Below, in pieces: positions 36,606 through 45,815 of a DNA stretch of 64,000 bases. The stretch covers positions 2,666,001-2,730,000 of the forward strand of contig NZ_LR130759.1 in assembly GCF_900292015.1 (NCBI RefSeq), read 5' to 3'. Each line of letters begins with the position of its first letter. Within the stretch, counting starts at the first letter, position 1. The DNA is from Mycobacterium basiliense (GTDB taxonomy: Bacteria > Actinomycetota > Actinomycetes > Mycobacteriales > Mycobacteriaceae). The notes below the pieces were generated by a model. The model was given only the letters and a program-made list of their open reading frames with translations. It had not been told where the DNA came from and made no database searches. The translations under genes were made by a program, and so were the position numbers.

Positions 36606-37730
36606 CTATCTCAGCGGATCGTTCTCCCGGATGCCGTGGTACATGCCCCACCGGACGATCCAGGGCATAACCACCCGGTGCACCGACCATGGCGGGAGCC
36701 GGAACGCATGGCCGGTGGGTAAAAAGACCTCCAGCCCGTCGGTCTGTATTCCGAGTAGCGAACCCCAGCGGCGGTCCGGCGCCCGATAGGTATGCAGCCG
36801 ACGGCCAGCGAATTGGGCGCGGATGTTGTTTGCTACCAGTGCATCTCCACGGTTGCGAGCCGAGCTGCGGAGTGGATCGGTGGCTGCGACGTCTCCGACG
36901 GCAAACAGTCCTCGTTGACCGGGTACGCACAGTTCCGGAGTCACACATACGAATCCGCGCTCATCGAGCAGCTGCTGCGGCAACCAGTGGGTATTTGGTC
37001 GCACCCGCCCTATCGCCCAAAGGACGGCCGCGGCGGCGGACTCGGGTTGCCCGGTGCTCCAGTGCACTGGGCCGCCGGTGATCTCATCGCCGGTAAAGCC
37101 GTCGGAAACCTCGGCCCGGTGGCCCGGATGCAGGCCCACCCCCAGCTCGGCAAGACGGCCGCCGATGCGTTCCCAGACCCGCGAATGATAGGCAATCAGC
37201 GGGCGTTCCCCGGGAAAGTAGAGGTCAATCCGCTTGTGTGGCCAGGTGGTAGCCACGTTGACAGCGCTACTGACCGCGGCGCCGCCGCCGCCCACAACGG
37301 CCACCGACTCGGCGGCCCGAAGCCGTTGGTGTGCGGTGTACAGGTCGGCACCGATGTCCTGGGCGGATTGCAGTGTCGGTTGACGCCAGAAGCCGTTGCT
37401 GACTCCAGTCGATATCACCAACGCGTCATAGTGTTCGGTGATCGTCGTGCCGTCAACGCGCCGGCCGAATATGCACCTGGCCGCCAGGTCTACTCCCGTC
37501 AGCGTGGCCTGGATCGTGCGTACCGCATCCAGGCGCCGGAACCGGTCGAACGGTATCCAGTAGTCGCGGGCCCAATCGTGCGGGCGAGCGATTCGGACAC
37601 CGAGCTCCTGGCCGCTGACCAGGGCGGGTTTGACCGAGATCCCGACGACGTCGAAATGCCGGGCGAGCCTGATCGCGGTCAGGACGCCGACGTCGCCGAG
37701 GCCGGCGATGACGACGCGTTGGCGGCTCAC
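36606..37730 (-). CDS. FAD-dependent pyridine-nucleotide oxidoreductase (NDH/AIF-like)
   Basis: A 374-residue flavoprotein with two Rossmann motifs: 'VVIAGLGDVGVLTAIRLARH' at the N-terminus (FAD) and 'SVAVVGGGGAAVSSAVNVAT' near residue 140 (NAD(P)H), then the C-terminal 'GLFAVGDVAATD' FAD signature. The family oxidises NAD(P)H and passes electrons to quinones or small acceptors. The first glycine motif is GLGDVG rather than GGGxxG. The GTG start at 37730 is supported by AGGAG eight bases upstream. It is 113 bp downstream of the NYN gene. Confidence 0.85.
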   Translation of the reverse strand: MSRQRVVIAGLGDVGVLTAIRLARHFDVVGISVKPALVSGQELGVRIARPHDWARDYWIPFDRFRRLDAVRTIQATLTGVDLAARCIFGRRVDGTTITEHYDALVISTGVSNGFWRQPTLQSAQDIGADLYTAHQRLRAAESVAVVGGGGAAVSSAVNVATTWPHKRIDLYFPGERPLIAYHSRVWERIGGRLAELGVGLHPGHRAEVSDGFTGDEITGGPVHWSTGQPESAAAAVLWAIGRVRPNTHWLPQQLLDERGFVCVTPELCVPGQRGLFAVGDVAATDPLRSSARNRGDALVANNIRAQFAGRRLHTYRAPDRRWGSLLGIQTDGLEVFLPTGHAFRLPPWSVHRVVMPWIVRWGMYHGIRENDPLR

Positions 37731-37843
37731 CGAATTCTCCTGCCTGGCAGGATCTGCGGACGCACTGAATTCACCTTCGGTGCTTCAGGTTTCGACGTTC
37801 CGTGTACGGGTGATGACGATGAACATGGGGGCTTCGGGGTCGA

Positions 37844-38716
37844 TCATGAGGACGTGTCGTTGCGAAGGCGGACCAGCCTGGTGGTGCTGCTTTCGTCGAG
37901 GTCGACCAGGTCGCTTCGCGAGCGCAGGAAATCACTGAACGACTTGAATCCGAGTGACTTTTCACTAAATGAGGGATCCATGCGCTTCATCTGCGCCTTG
38001 ACCGCAGAGTTGTGCAGCCACTCGGTGTCGTCCTTTTCCTGGCTGATCCGCAGCGCCCGTTCGAGCAAGCCGGTGGCCGCGGTCTGGACGTCGGTGGGCG
38101 ATGGCTCGCCGTCTTCGGTAGCGTTCGCTCGGCGGCTGCGCTTCTTGGGCTGCGGGGATGGCGAAGCGATGGTGGGTATCCCGGGGAGCGCATCATAGGT
38201 GACGAACTCGTCGCAGGCGGCGGCCAGCGACTGGCTGCTGGCTCCAGCGACGCCGATCCCCACGACATAGCGACCGAGACGTTTGCAGCGTTGCGCAAGA
38301 GCGATGTAGTCGGAGTCGCCCCCCACGATCACCACATGCGTGAGGTCGGGAAGCCGGAACATGTCCTCCACCGCATCAACGGCCAAGCGGATGTCCGCCC
38401 CGTTTTTTCCGTAGGCGGCCGCTGGAAAGAGCTGCACCAGGTCGACGGCGCGGCCCACGAGCTGACCGTGGTAGCCGGCATTGACATCGGCGGACCAGTC
38501 CGCGTAGGCGCGGGTAAGTACCAGGGTGCCGAATGAAGAGGCGAAGTCGATGATTGCGCCGAGGTCGACGGTCGCCAACTTGACTCGGTCCTCCTCGAGG
38601 CCCTTCGCCTTGTCCTTATGAAACGTGTTCCGGCCGTGCACTTGCTCGTAGCGTGAGATCACGATGTTGTCGAAGTCGAAATAGACCGCCACGCGGGTGG
38701 CACCCGTGTCGGTCAT
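37844..38716 (-). CDS. NYN-domain ribonuclease-like protein with OST-HTH/LOTUS tail
   Basis: A 290-residue protein. Residues 1-170 form a NYN/PIN-like domain: 'RVAVYFDFDNIVISRYEQVH' with the first Asp pair, 'GADIRLAVDAVEDMF' and 'HVVIVGGDSDYIALAQRCKR', all acidic metal ligands retained. A Ser/Pro-rich basic linker leads to a C-terminal winged-helix region 'MDPSFSEKSLGFKSFSDFL' that resembles OST-HTH/LOTUS domains. Such LabA-type proteins are thought to process RNA. The ATG at 38716 begins just before the first strand; the longer frame adds 13 unlikely residues. Confidence 0.85.
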   Translation of the reverse strand: MTDTGATRVAVYFDFDNIVISRYEQVHGRNTFHKDKAKGLEEDRVKLATVDLGAIIDFASSFGTLVLTRAYADWSADVNAGYHGQLVGRAVDLVQLFPAAAYGKNGADIRLAVDAVEDMFRLPDLTHVVIVGGDSDYIALAQRCKRLGRYVVGIGVAGASSQSLAAACDEFVTYDALPGIPTIASPSPQPKKRSRRANATEDGEPSPTDVQTAATGLLERALRISQEKDDTEWLHNSAVKAQMKRMDPSFSEKSLGFKSFSDFLRSRSDLVDLDESSTTRLVRLRNDTSS

Positions 38717-38901
38717 GTTGCTCGCGGCGAGGGCGTGGCTGGGCCCGCAGCACAAATGGAAACAACCATCCGGTCATGGTGCGCCTGTTAGCTCATCTCA
38801 TCAAGCTTTTGCATTGTTACTGGCGCGCCGTTGTTGGCACCCGTGGTGCGGATCACACACCTCAGCGAGTACCGAATGCGACATTTCCATTTCTCTTGAA
38901 C

Positions 38902-39201
38902 ATGGACACTGTGGCCGTGTTCACGGTTCTGTTGAACGACATGTTTCGGGGCCTAACTCGCGTGACAGAAGATGCGCGACGGTCCCTGCCAGGTGGGGAC
39001 ATGGTCACCGACCACTACCGCCGAATCGCCGATTTCGTCGGCGGTTTGCTAAGCCGGCTGGGCGTCGATATCGGCGAGGACGACTGGGGCGCAGTGTTCG
39101 GCGAACATCGTGCAGTTGTCGTACACATGCCCGGGCTGGCAGTCTTTCGGAGGTTGGGGCGGCTCGTGGCCGATCAAGCCGCAATGGCAACCAAAGGATG
39201 A
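38902..39201 (+). CDS. small hypothetical protein upstream of NRAMP transporter
   Basis: A 99-residue soluble protein (starting MDTVAVFTVLLND) with amphipathic helices and no recognised family. The codon composition looks coding and its stop at 39201 overlaps the ribosome-binding site (AAAGGA, 39193-39198) of the NRAMP gene, which starts eight bases later, so translation may be coupled. No clear ribosome-binding site precedes its own ATG, so the start is uncertain. Confidence 0.5.
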   Translation: MDTVAVFTVLLNDMFRGLTRVTEDARRSLPGGDMVTDHYRRIADFVGGLLSRLGVDIGEDDWGAVFGEHRAVVVHMPGLAVFRRLGRLVADQAAMATKG

Positions 39202-39208
39202 GTTGGCC

Positions 39209-40501
39209 GTGACAGATACATCCGAACCCGCGGACGAGATCGGCCGTCTGCCAGCGGAATCGGTGTATCGGCGTGGCGTGTGGCTCCGGTGGGGGCTGCT
39301 CGCGGTGTGGGGCCCCGGCCTGGTGGTCATGCTGGCCGACACCGACGCGGGATCGCTCATTACTGCTGCGCAGTCGGGCGCCGGGTGGGGTTATCGGATG
39401 GTCCTGCCCCAACTGATCCTGATGCCGATTCTCTACGTCGTCCAAGAGATGACCGTGCGGCTGGGCATCGTCACCGGGCGGGGACACGGTGCCCTGATCA
39501 GGGAGCGGTTTGGTCGCGGGTGGGCGTGGTTGTCGGCATTCACCCTGTTCGCCTCGGCGATCGGAGCACTGCTGACGGAGTTCGCCGGGGTGGCGGGGGT
39601 TGGTGAACTCTTCGGTGTGTCCCGCTGGGTCAGCATCCCGATTGCCACCGTGATGCTGCTGGCGTTGGCGCTGACCGGTAGTTATCGGCGCGTCGAACGC
39701 ATCGGCCTGGCCATCGGTGCTGCCGAGTTGGCGTTTCTGGCGGCCATGGTGATGGCCCGTCCGCGGCTGGACGCATTGTTGGCGGGCTTGTCGTCGATGC
39801 CGCTGGGGAATTCTTCCTACCTACTGTTGGTGGCCGCCAATGTTGGTGCGGTCATCATGCCCTGGATGGTCTTCTACCAGCAGGGCGCGGTGGTGGACAA
39901 GCAACTGTCGGTCGCCACGATCCGCCAGGCCCGCTACGACACCGCCGCGGGCGCGGTGCTAACCCAACTGATCATGATCGCTGTGGTCGTGACCGTTGCC
40001 GCGACCGCGGGGACACATCAGGGCGGTGCGACGCTGCACACGGTCGGCCAGATTTCCACTGCCCTCACCCCATACCTGGGCAGAGTCGGCGGCACCATCT
40101 TGTTCGGGTTGGGGATGCTGGGGGCGGCCTTGGTCGCCGCGATCGTCGCCTCGCTGGCTGGTGCGTGGGGGCTATCCGAGGTCTTCGGGTGGCGGCACAC
40201 CCTCAATCAGCGACCCAACCGCGCTACCGCCAAGTTCTACATCACCTACGCGCTCGCCCACCTCATTGGCGCTGTGCTCGTCTTGGGCAGTGTCGATCTG
40301 GTCAACTTGGCGGTCGATGTCGAAGTAATGAATGCCCTGTTGCTGCCCATTGTCCTGGGCTTGCTGCTAGTGCTCGAAGCCCACGCGTTACCCGAGCAGT
40401 GGCGCATGAGCGGGCTGCGCAAATACACCACGCGCACGCTGTGTCTCGTGGTCATCGTGTTCGGGCTGTACATGATTCCCCAAGCCTTGGGCTGGATCTG
40501 A
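39209..40501 (+). CDS. NRAMP-family divalent metal transporter with altered metal-site motif
   Basis: A 430-residue, 11-helix NRAMP-type protein starting at a GTG with AAAGGA upstream. The helix 1 metal motif DPGN is replaced by DAGS (Asp46-Ser49, in 'MLADTDAGSLITAAQSGAGW'), while helix 6 keeps a Met-Pro ('VGAVIMPWMVFYQQGAVVDK') but has Trp where classical MntH has His. Asn to Ser in helix 1 suggests an altered ion preference. Relatives with changed motifs include NRAMP-related magnesium transporters. Substrate cannot be assigned. It is 7 bp from the small upstream gene. Confidence 0.85.
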   Translation: MTDTSEPADEIGRLPAESVYRRGVWLRWGLLAVWGPGLVVMLADTDAGSLITAAQSGAGWGYRMVLPQLILMPILYVVQEMTVRLGIVTGRGHGALIRERFGRGWAWLSAFTLFASAIGALLTEFAGVAGVGELFGVSRWVSIPIATVMLLALALTGSYRRVERIGLAIGAAELAFLAAMVMARPRLDALLAGLSSMPLGNSSYLLLVAANVGAVIMPWMVFYQQGAVVDKQLSVATIRQARYDTAAGAVLTQLIMIAVVVTVAATAGTHQGGATLHTVGQISTALTPYLGRVGGTILFGLGMLGAALVAAIVASLAGAWGLSEVFGWRHTLNQRPNRATAKFYITYALAHLIGAVLVLGSVDLVNLAVDVEVMNALLLPIVLGLLLVLEAHALPEQWRMSGLRKYTTRTLCLVVIVFGLYMIPQALGWI

Positions 40502-40651
40502 CGACTGTGGGTGCTCGCGCCCAGCCAGCGTTTCCGCAGTCCCCGGTAGCGACGCCTGTTTGCTGGGTCGGTATCTCGGGAATGCATTTGCATGTGATGG
40601 ACGAGCAGTGTCGGGCGTCGGGTGCTGAGCACTGGCCGGACCGCAGGTGAG

Positions 40652-42133
40652 ATGAATTGCCACGGCAGCGCTGTTGCGGCGGGATTAGCCGATGCAGTTG
40701 GCGGTCCCGCCCGCACGCGGGTGATCGTGCTGCTGGCCCTGGTAGTTGGCCTGGAAGGCGCCAGCAACGGCACCATCGGGGCACTGGCGGTGGCCTTGAA
40801 ACAAGCGTTCGGGATCAGCAACATGCAGGTTGGCCTGCTGGTGTCGGCGTCGACCGCAATCGGCATCATCGTCACGCTGGTATCGGGCACCCTAGCCGAC
40901 CGGGTGAAGCGAACCCGCGTCCTTTGGATCACCGTCCTTATCTGGGCGGTTGCGATGGGCCTGGGCAGTGCCAGCGCCGGATATGGTTGGTTGCTGGCCA
41001 GCCGCGTTGCCCTGGGTGTGGTGGTGGCCGTCGGTGGCCCGGTGGTCGCCTCGCTGATCGGCGATTTCTTCGCTCAGCAGGACCGGGGCCGAATCTACGG
41101 CTTTGTGCTTGCCGGCGAGGGTGTGTGCACCGCGCTGGGAGTATTAGTGTCGGGGTGGTTGGCCACTATTGCCTGGCGGTTGAGTTTTCTGTGGTTAGCC
41201 GTGGCCGGATTGTTGCTCGCGATTGCGGTGGCCAAGACGGTACCCGAACCTGCGCGCACCGCGGACAGGGTCGACGCCGTACGACGCCGCCCGGCTGGCC
41301 AGCCAGCCGATGTCCTTGCGGCAGCGGTGCTGGCGCGGCGCATCCGGCCTCATCCAAAGCAGGTCTTGCAGTACAGCCCCCGAACGTGGCCGTTGTGGAG
41401 AGCGGTGCGATATGTCCTATCGATCCGCACCAACGTGGCGTTGATCGTCGCATCGACGTGCGGATATTTCTTTTTCACCGGTCTCGGCACCTTTGCTGTG
41501 GCGCTGTTGAGAGGCCGGTTCGGCATCGGGCAGGGAGTGGCGATATCGCTGATCGGGGTTATCGGTATCGGCGCGCTGATCGGGGCATTAAGTGCTGGAC
41601 GAATTGCGGACTGGTTGATCGGGCGCGGGCACATCGGTGCCCGGCTGACGGTTGCCGGGGCAGCGTTTCTGATGGCGGGAGCATTCTTCGTACCGGCCCT
41701 GCTCACCGATAACCTTGGTGTCGCCGTCGTGGCTGCGTTCCTCGCGGCGATCGGACTCGGCGGAGTCAACCCCCCGCTGGATGCGGCGCGGCTCGACATC
41801 GTGCATTCGCGGCTATGGGGGCGTGCCGAAGCTGTTCGCACTACGCTCCGATCGGGATTCACCGCGGTAGCCCCTTTGGTATTCGCCTTTGTCGCCGTGC
41901 AGTTGGCGCCACAACGCGGCGGCCCGACACACCTGGTCAACGGGTCAAGCGGGCTGCAGCAAACGTTCTTGATCATGCTTGTGACGATGTTTTTGGCCGG
42001 CGCCCTGATCTTGCTGGTTGCTCGCCGGACATACCCACGTGACGTTGCCACCGCGCTCGCCTCCGAACACGCGGCCGGCCAGCGCCGGCAACCGCATCCC
42101 ACTGCCGAAGTCGGGGTGAACGGCAAGCGCTAA
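40652..42133 (+). CDS. MFS transporter
   Basis: A 493-residue, 12-helix major facilitator. The ATG at 40652 follows AGGTGAG. Loop 2-3 has 'GTLADRVKRTRVLWI' and helix 4-5 'LASRVALGVVVAVGGPVVAS', with a long central loop 'DRVDAVRRRPAGQPADVLAA' rich in Arg between halves. The pattern is that of drug or metabolite exporters of unknown substrate. Its stop lies six bases before the palindrome that controls the following molybdoenzyme gene, so the two are probably separately controlled. Confidence 0.85.
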   Translation: MNCHGSAVAAGLADAVGGPARTRVIVLLALVVGLEGASNGTIGALAVALKQAFGISNMQVGLLVSASTAIGIIVTLVSGTLADRVKRTRVLWITVLIWAVAMGLGSASAGYGWLLASRVALGVVVAVGGPVVASLIGDFFAQQDRGRIYGFVLAGEGVCTALGVLVSGWLATIAWRLSFLWLAVAGLLLAIAVAKTVPEPARTADRVDAVRRRPAGQPADVLAAAVLARRIRPHPKQVLQYSPRTWPLWRAVRYVLSIRTNVALIVASTCGYFFFTGLGTFAVALLRGRFGIGQGVAISLIGVIGIGALIGALSAGRIADWLIGRGHIGARLTVAGAAFLMAGAFFVPALLTDNLGVAVVAAFLAAIGLGGVNPPLDAARLDIVHSRLWGRAEAVRTTLRSGFTAVAPLVFAFVAVQLAPQRGGPTHLVNGSSGLQQTFLIMLVTMFLAGALILLVARRTYPRDVATALASEHAAGQRRQPHPTAEVGVNGKR

Positions 42134-42138
42134 TTTAC

Positions 42139-42161
42139 TTCCGTTACCTATGGTAGCGGAA
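42139..42161. promoter_or_regulatory. 23-bp palindrome, TetR-type operator candidate
   Basis: TTCCGTTACC (42139-42148), a TAT spacer and GGTAGCGGAA (42152-42161) form an inverted repeat with one mismatch per arm, 12 bp before the ATG of the molybdopterin oxidoreductase. The size and symmetry are like TetR-family operators. In M. tuberculosis the orthologous gene Rv0197 follows a TetR gene (Rv0196), but no regulator gene is adjacent here. A TATGGT at the centre could be the -10 element, which a bound repressor would block. Confidence 0.6.
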
Positions 42162-42173
42162 TATGGTGGGGGG

Positions 42174-44384
42174 ATGAAGACCGTCAGCCACGGCAGACAT
42201 CTGCACACATGTCCCCTGTGTGAAGCCATGTGCGGCTTAGAAGTTCGCGTTGACGGCGGCCCGCGACATAGCCGCGTCGCCGGAATCCGCGGAAATCCCG
42301 ACGACGTGTGGAGCGGCGGACACATCTGCCCCAAAGGGGTGTCATTGGGCGCCCTACATGACGATCCGGACCGTATCCGCCAACCCATGATCAAGGTCGA
42401 TGGGCGTTGGCAGGAGGTCAACTGGGAGGATGCGTTTCGCCGCTGCACCGAATTGCTGGCGCCGGTGATTGCGAAGCATGGGATCGCCGCGGTTACCGCT
42501 TACACCGGCAATCCACTGGCCCACTCGTTTTCGTTGGCGCGCTATGCGGGTGTGCTGCTGGGAATGTCGGGAATTCCGATCACGTATTCGCCGGGCACGG
42601 TGGATCAATGGCCGAAGAATCTCTCATCGCATCTGATGTACGGCGGTTGGTGGAGCTTCCCGGTGCCGGATATTGAGCGCACCGATCTGCTGGTGATCAT
42701 GGGCGCCAATCCTGCTGCTTCGCAGGGCTCGCTGCTGGCAGCACCTAACGTGATGGGTCTCATCGACGCAATTCGCAAGCGCGGCAAGGTGATCGTTATA
42801 GACCCGGTGCGCACGGTGACCGCTGCCCGTGCCGATGAATGGCTTTCGATTGTCCCAGGTACCGACGCGGCACTGCTGCTGGCGGTCGCGCATACGCTCT
42901 TTGACGAGAACCTGATCGATCCCGGACCGCACGTCGACGGTATCGACACGATGCGACAGGTGGCCGCCGACTGGCCTCCGGAACGAGTTAGCGCCGCCAC
43001 CGGAATCGACACCGGTCGCATCCGTGAATTGGCCCGCGAACTCGCCAGCACCCCGAGGTCGGTAGTATATGGCCGGATTGGCCTGTGCAACCAGGAGTTT
43101 GGCAGTTTGGCCAGCTGGTTGGTCGACGTTGTCAACGTGTTGACCGGCCACTTCGACACCCCCGGGGGTGCGATGTTTCCCCGTCCAGCCGCTTGGTCGA
43201 TCACCACACAGCCGCTGCCGGGCCTGGAAGGCGGGGTCGCCGAATTCGGACGTTGGCGCACCCGGGTTCGCGGTGCCAAGGAAGTCCTCGGCCAAGCCCC
43301 GGTCTCATGCATGGCCGAAGAGATCGCCACACCGGGGGAGGGGCAGCTCAAGGCATTGATCACCGTCGCCGGTAATCCGGTGTTGTCCACCCCCGGTGGC
43401 GACAAGCTCGACGAGGCGCTGCCGATGCTGGACGCGATGATCTCCGTTGATCTGTGGCTCAACGAGACGACGCGTCATGCCGATGTCATCCTGCCCGGGC
43501 TGTCCCCGCTCGAACAGCCCCATCACGACGACCTAGTGCTGCAGTTCGCGATCCGCAGCTTCGCCAATTACTCGGCGCCGGTGTTCGATTCGGGTGATCG
43601 CCCGCACGAGTGGGAGATCCTGATTCGGCTGACTGGCTTGTGTACCGGCACGCCGGCCGAAGATGTCGACGTCACCGCCATCGACGACGGCTATTTCGAC
43701 TATCTGGCCTTTACCCGTGGACTGGACGGTGCCGCGATCCGCAAGCTCTACGACCGGGGTGGCCCGGAGCGCATCTTGGACCTCACCCTGCGAACCGGCC
43801 CGTTCGGAGACCGGTACGGCGAAAACCCCGGTGGGCTGACACTCAACAAGCTCAAGGCCAATCCGAATGGGATCGACTTTGGACCCATGGTTCCCCAGCT
43901 ACCCGACATTCTCGGCACGCCGGATAAGAAGATCCGGCTCACGCCGCAGTACCTGCTGGATGACCTGCCCCGGCTGGCCGCGCGAATCGAGCGGCCGGCC
44001 GAACAATTGGTCCTGGTGAGCCGCAGGCACCTGCGCTCGAACAACTCGTGGCTGCACAACGTGCCGGCGCTGATGAAGGGCCCAGATCGCTGCACGTTGC
44101 TGATTCACCCTGACGACGCGGCCAGAAATGGCATCGCCGACAACGATACGGTCACGGTGAAATCGATGGCGGGCGAGATCCGGGTGCCGGTAGAGATCAC
44201 CGAGGCGATCAGACCCGGTGTGGTCTCGATGCCGCACGGCTGGGGGCACGGCAAACCGGACACCCGCATGGCGGTAGCCAACAGTTCGCCCGGCGCCAAC
44301 ACCAACGTGCTGTCCCCACCGACGTTTGTCGACGAGCCATCCGGCAATGGTGTGCTCAACGGCATCCCGGTGATCGTCAGTTAG
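42174..44384 (+). CDS. molybdopterin-dependent oxidoreductase, Rv0197-like
   Basis: A 736-residue DMSO-reductase-family enzyme. Cys13, Cys16, Cys20 and Cys52 bind a 4Fe-4S cluster ('CPLCEAMCGLEV', 'HICPKG'). The molybdopterin domains follow ('DLLVIMGANPAASQGSLLA', 'VISVDLWLNETTRHADVILP'-like text near 430) and the C-terminal cofactor domain has 'LRSNNSWLHNVPAL' and 'SMPHGWGHG'. No Tat signal is present, so it is cytoplasmic. The donor and acceptor are unknown; formate dehydrogenase or a reductase are options. GGGGGG precedes the ATG. Its stop overlaps the convergent desaturase gene by eight bases. Confidence 0.88.
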   Translation: MKTVSHGRHLHTCPLCEAMCGLEVRVDGGPRHSRVAGIRGNPDDVWSGGHICPKGVSLGALHDDPDRIRQPMIKVDGRWQEVNWEDAFRRCTELLAPVIAKHGIAAVTAYTGNPLAHSFSLARYAGVLLGMSGIPITYSPGTVDQWPKNLSSHLMYGGWWSFPVPDIERTDLLVIMGANPAASQGSLLAAPNVMGLIDAIRKRGKVIVIDPVRTVTAARADEWLSIVPGTDAALLLAVAHTLFDENLIDPGPHVDGIDTMRQVAADWPPERVSAATGIDTGRIRELARELASTPRSVVYGRIGLCNQEFGSLASWLVDVVNVLTGHFDTPGGAMFPRPAAWSITTQPLPGLEGGVAEFGRWRTRVRGAKEVLGQAPVSCMAEEIATPGEGQLKALITVAGNPVLSTPGGDKLDEALPMLDAMISVDLWLNETTRHADVILPGLSPLEQPHHDDLVLQFAIRSFANYSAPVFDSGDRPHEWEILIRLTGLCTGTPAEDVDVTAIDDGYFDYLAFTRGLDGAAIRKLYDRGGPERILDLTLRTGPFGDRYGENPGGLTLNKLKANPNGIDFGPMVPQLPDILGTPDKKIRLTPQYLLDDLPRLAARIERPAEQLVLVSRRHLRSNNSWLHNVPALMKGPDRCTLLIHPDDAARNGIADNDTVTVKSMAGEIRVPVEITEAIRPGVVSMPHGWGHGKPDTRMAVANSSPGANTNVLSPPTFVDEPSGNGVLNGIPVIVS

Positions 44385-45801
44385 CGGGTCGCGCGTTGGC
44401 CTTTGGCCGTGGTGGTGGTTTGACTTCGACACCGCCGGACTCGTGCTCGGGACCCGCGACCGGGTGTGCGGGTGGCGGGACACGTTGCCGGAATGTGCTG
44501 GCCTCGCTGGAAGCCTGCGCCGCAGTTGGGTGGTCCTCGCGACGATACGGCCCGGGCTTGGGCCGAGGCTTCCCGCCGGGAAGTGCCAGCCGAAAGATGC
44601 TGCGGTGCACTGAAGCCCACTGTTTGAGGAACGGGCCGGAGTTGTAGGGCAACTTGTAGCGGTCGCAGACGTCCTTGACCTTCGGGGCGATTTCGGAGTA
44701 CCTGCTGCTCGGCATGTCGGGGAACAGATGGTGTTCCACTTGGTATCCCAAGTTACCGCTGAGCACATGAAACAGCGGGCTGCCCGTAATGTTGGCCGCG
44801 CCGATCAACTGGCGCACGTACCAGCCGCCACGGGTCTCGCCGGCGACTTGCTCTTCGGTGAATGTGTAGGTCTGGTCCGGGAAGTGGCCGCAGAAGATGA
44901 TGGCGTGTGCCCAGACGTTGCGGATGACATTGGCCAGGGCGTCGGCGGTGAGGGTGCGCAGGAAGGTGCTTTCCACGCCCGGCAGCATCCGGTCCAGATA
45001 CCGGGCCACCGTCCCGACGCGCCCATTGCTGGCTATGTTGGCCAGCCGTCGTCCAATCCGCGACCGGGTCGGCTGGTTGATCCTGCCGCGCAGCGCCAGC
45101 TGGGCTAGCGCGAACGCGCCCGCACTGATCACCGGCCAGCCGATGTAGTCCTTCTGCAGTTGTGAGAGTGCTTTACCACGAACGCCTTTGAGGTCCTTTC
45201 GCACCTCTGACCACGATTTTTCGCCAGCTCGCACGGCGTCGAAGTCCATATCGTGAACGGCTACCCCCCACTCGAAGAGGACCATGAGTAACAGGTTGTA
45301 GATCGGTTGTGCCAGATAGGCGCGCCGCCACGGTTGGGCGGGATCGATCCGCATGATCTCGTAGCCGAGGTCCTTGTCCTTGCCAAGAATGTTGGTGTAG
45401 GTGTGATGGATGTAGTTGTGTGAGTGTTTCCAGGCTTCCGCGGTGGAAGCGGAATCCCAGTCCCAGACCGAGGAATGAATATCGGGATCATTCATCCAGT
45501 CCCACTGTCCGTGCATGACATTGTGGCCGATCTCCATGTTCTCCAGGATCTTGGCAATGCCCAGACACGTGGTGCCTAGCAGCCATGCGGTTTTGGAGCG
45601 TGAAGCCAGTAGCAGTACGCGTCCGGCCACCACGATCTGGCGCTGCGCCGAGATTACCGTCTTGATATAGCGTCGGTCCCGGTCCCCGAGGTCAGCGAAC
45701 ACCTCGTCGTGAATGGCATCGAATTCCTCGGCGAGCCTTTCCAAGTCTTGTTCGTTCAGCTGGTCCAACGGGCTCATCACGTGAGCGGCCGTAGAAGTCA
45801 T
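44377..45801 (-). CDS. desA3: acyl-CoA desaturase DesA3-like (stearoyl-CoA delta-9 type)
   Basis: A 474-residue membrane fatty-acid desaturase. The three histidine boxes are intact: 'GHNVMHGQWDW', 'KHSHNYIHHTYTN' and 'GYQVEHHLFPDMPS'. The core matches M. tuberculosis DesA3 (Rv3229c), but this copy has an extra Pro/Arg-rich C-terminal tail of about 50 residues. DesA3 makes oleic acid using electrons from Rv3230c. The start is set by AGGT before the ATG. It is 14 bp downstream of the reductase gene and clearly in one operon with it. Confidence 0.9.
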   Translation of the reverse strand: MTSTAAHVMSPLDQLNEQDLERLAEEFDAIHDEVFADLGDRDRRYIKTVISAQRQIVVAGRVLLLASRSKTAWLLGTTCLGIAKILENMEIGHNVMHGQWDWMNDPDIHSSVWDWDSASTAEAWKHSHNYIHHTYTNILGKDKDLGYEIMRIDPAQPWRRAYLAQPIYNLLLMVLFEWGVAVHDMDFDAVRAGEKSWSEVRKDLKGVRGKALSQLQKDYIGWPVISAGAFALAQLALRGRINQPTRSRIGRRLANIASNGRVGTVARYLDRMLPGVESTFLRTLTADALANVIRNVWAHAIIFCGHFPDQTYTFTEEQVAGETRGGWYVRQLIGAANITGSPLFHVLSGNLGYQVEHHLFPDMPSSRYSEIAPKVKDVCDRYKLPYNSGPFLKQWASVHRSIFRLALPGGKPRPKPGPYRREDHPTAAQASSEASTFRQRVPPPAHPVAGPEHESGGVEVKPPPRPKANARPAN

Positions 45802-45815
45802 GGTGTACCTTCCGA

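Noticed and set aside
36792..38198. 468-codon plus-strand frame across the FAD oxidoreductase and NYN genes
   Set aside because: It spans two genes on the opposite strand that both have clear domains; its own translation shows none.
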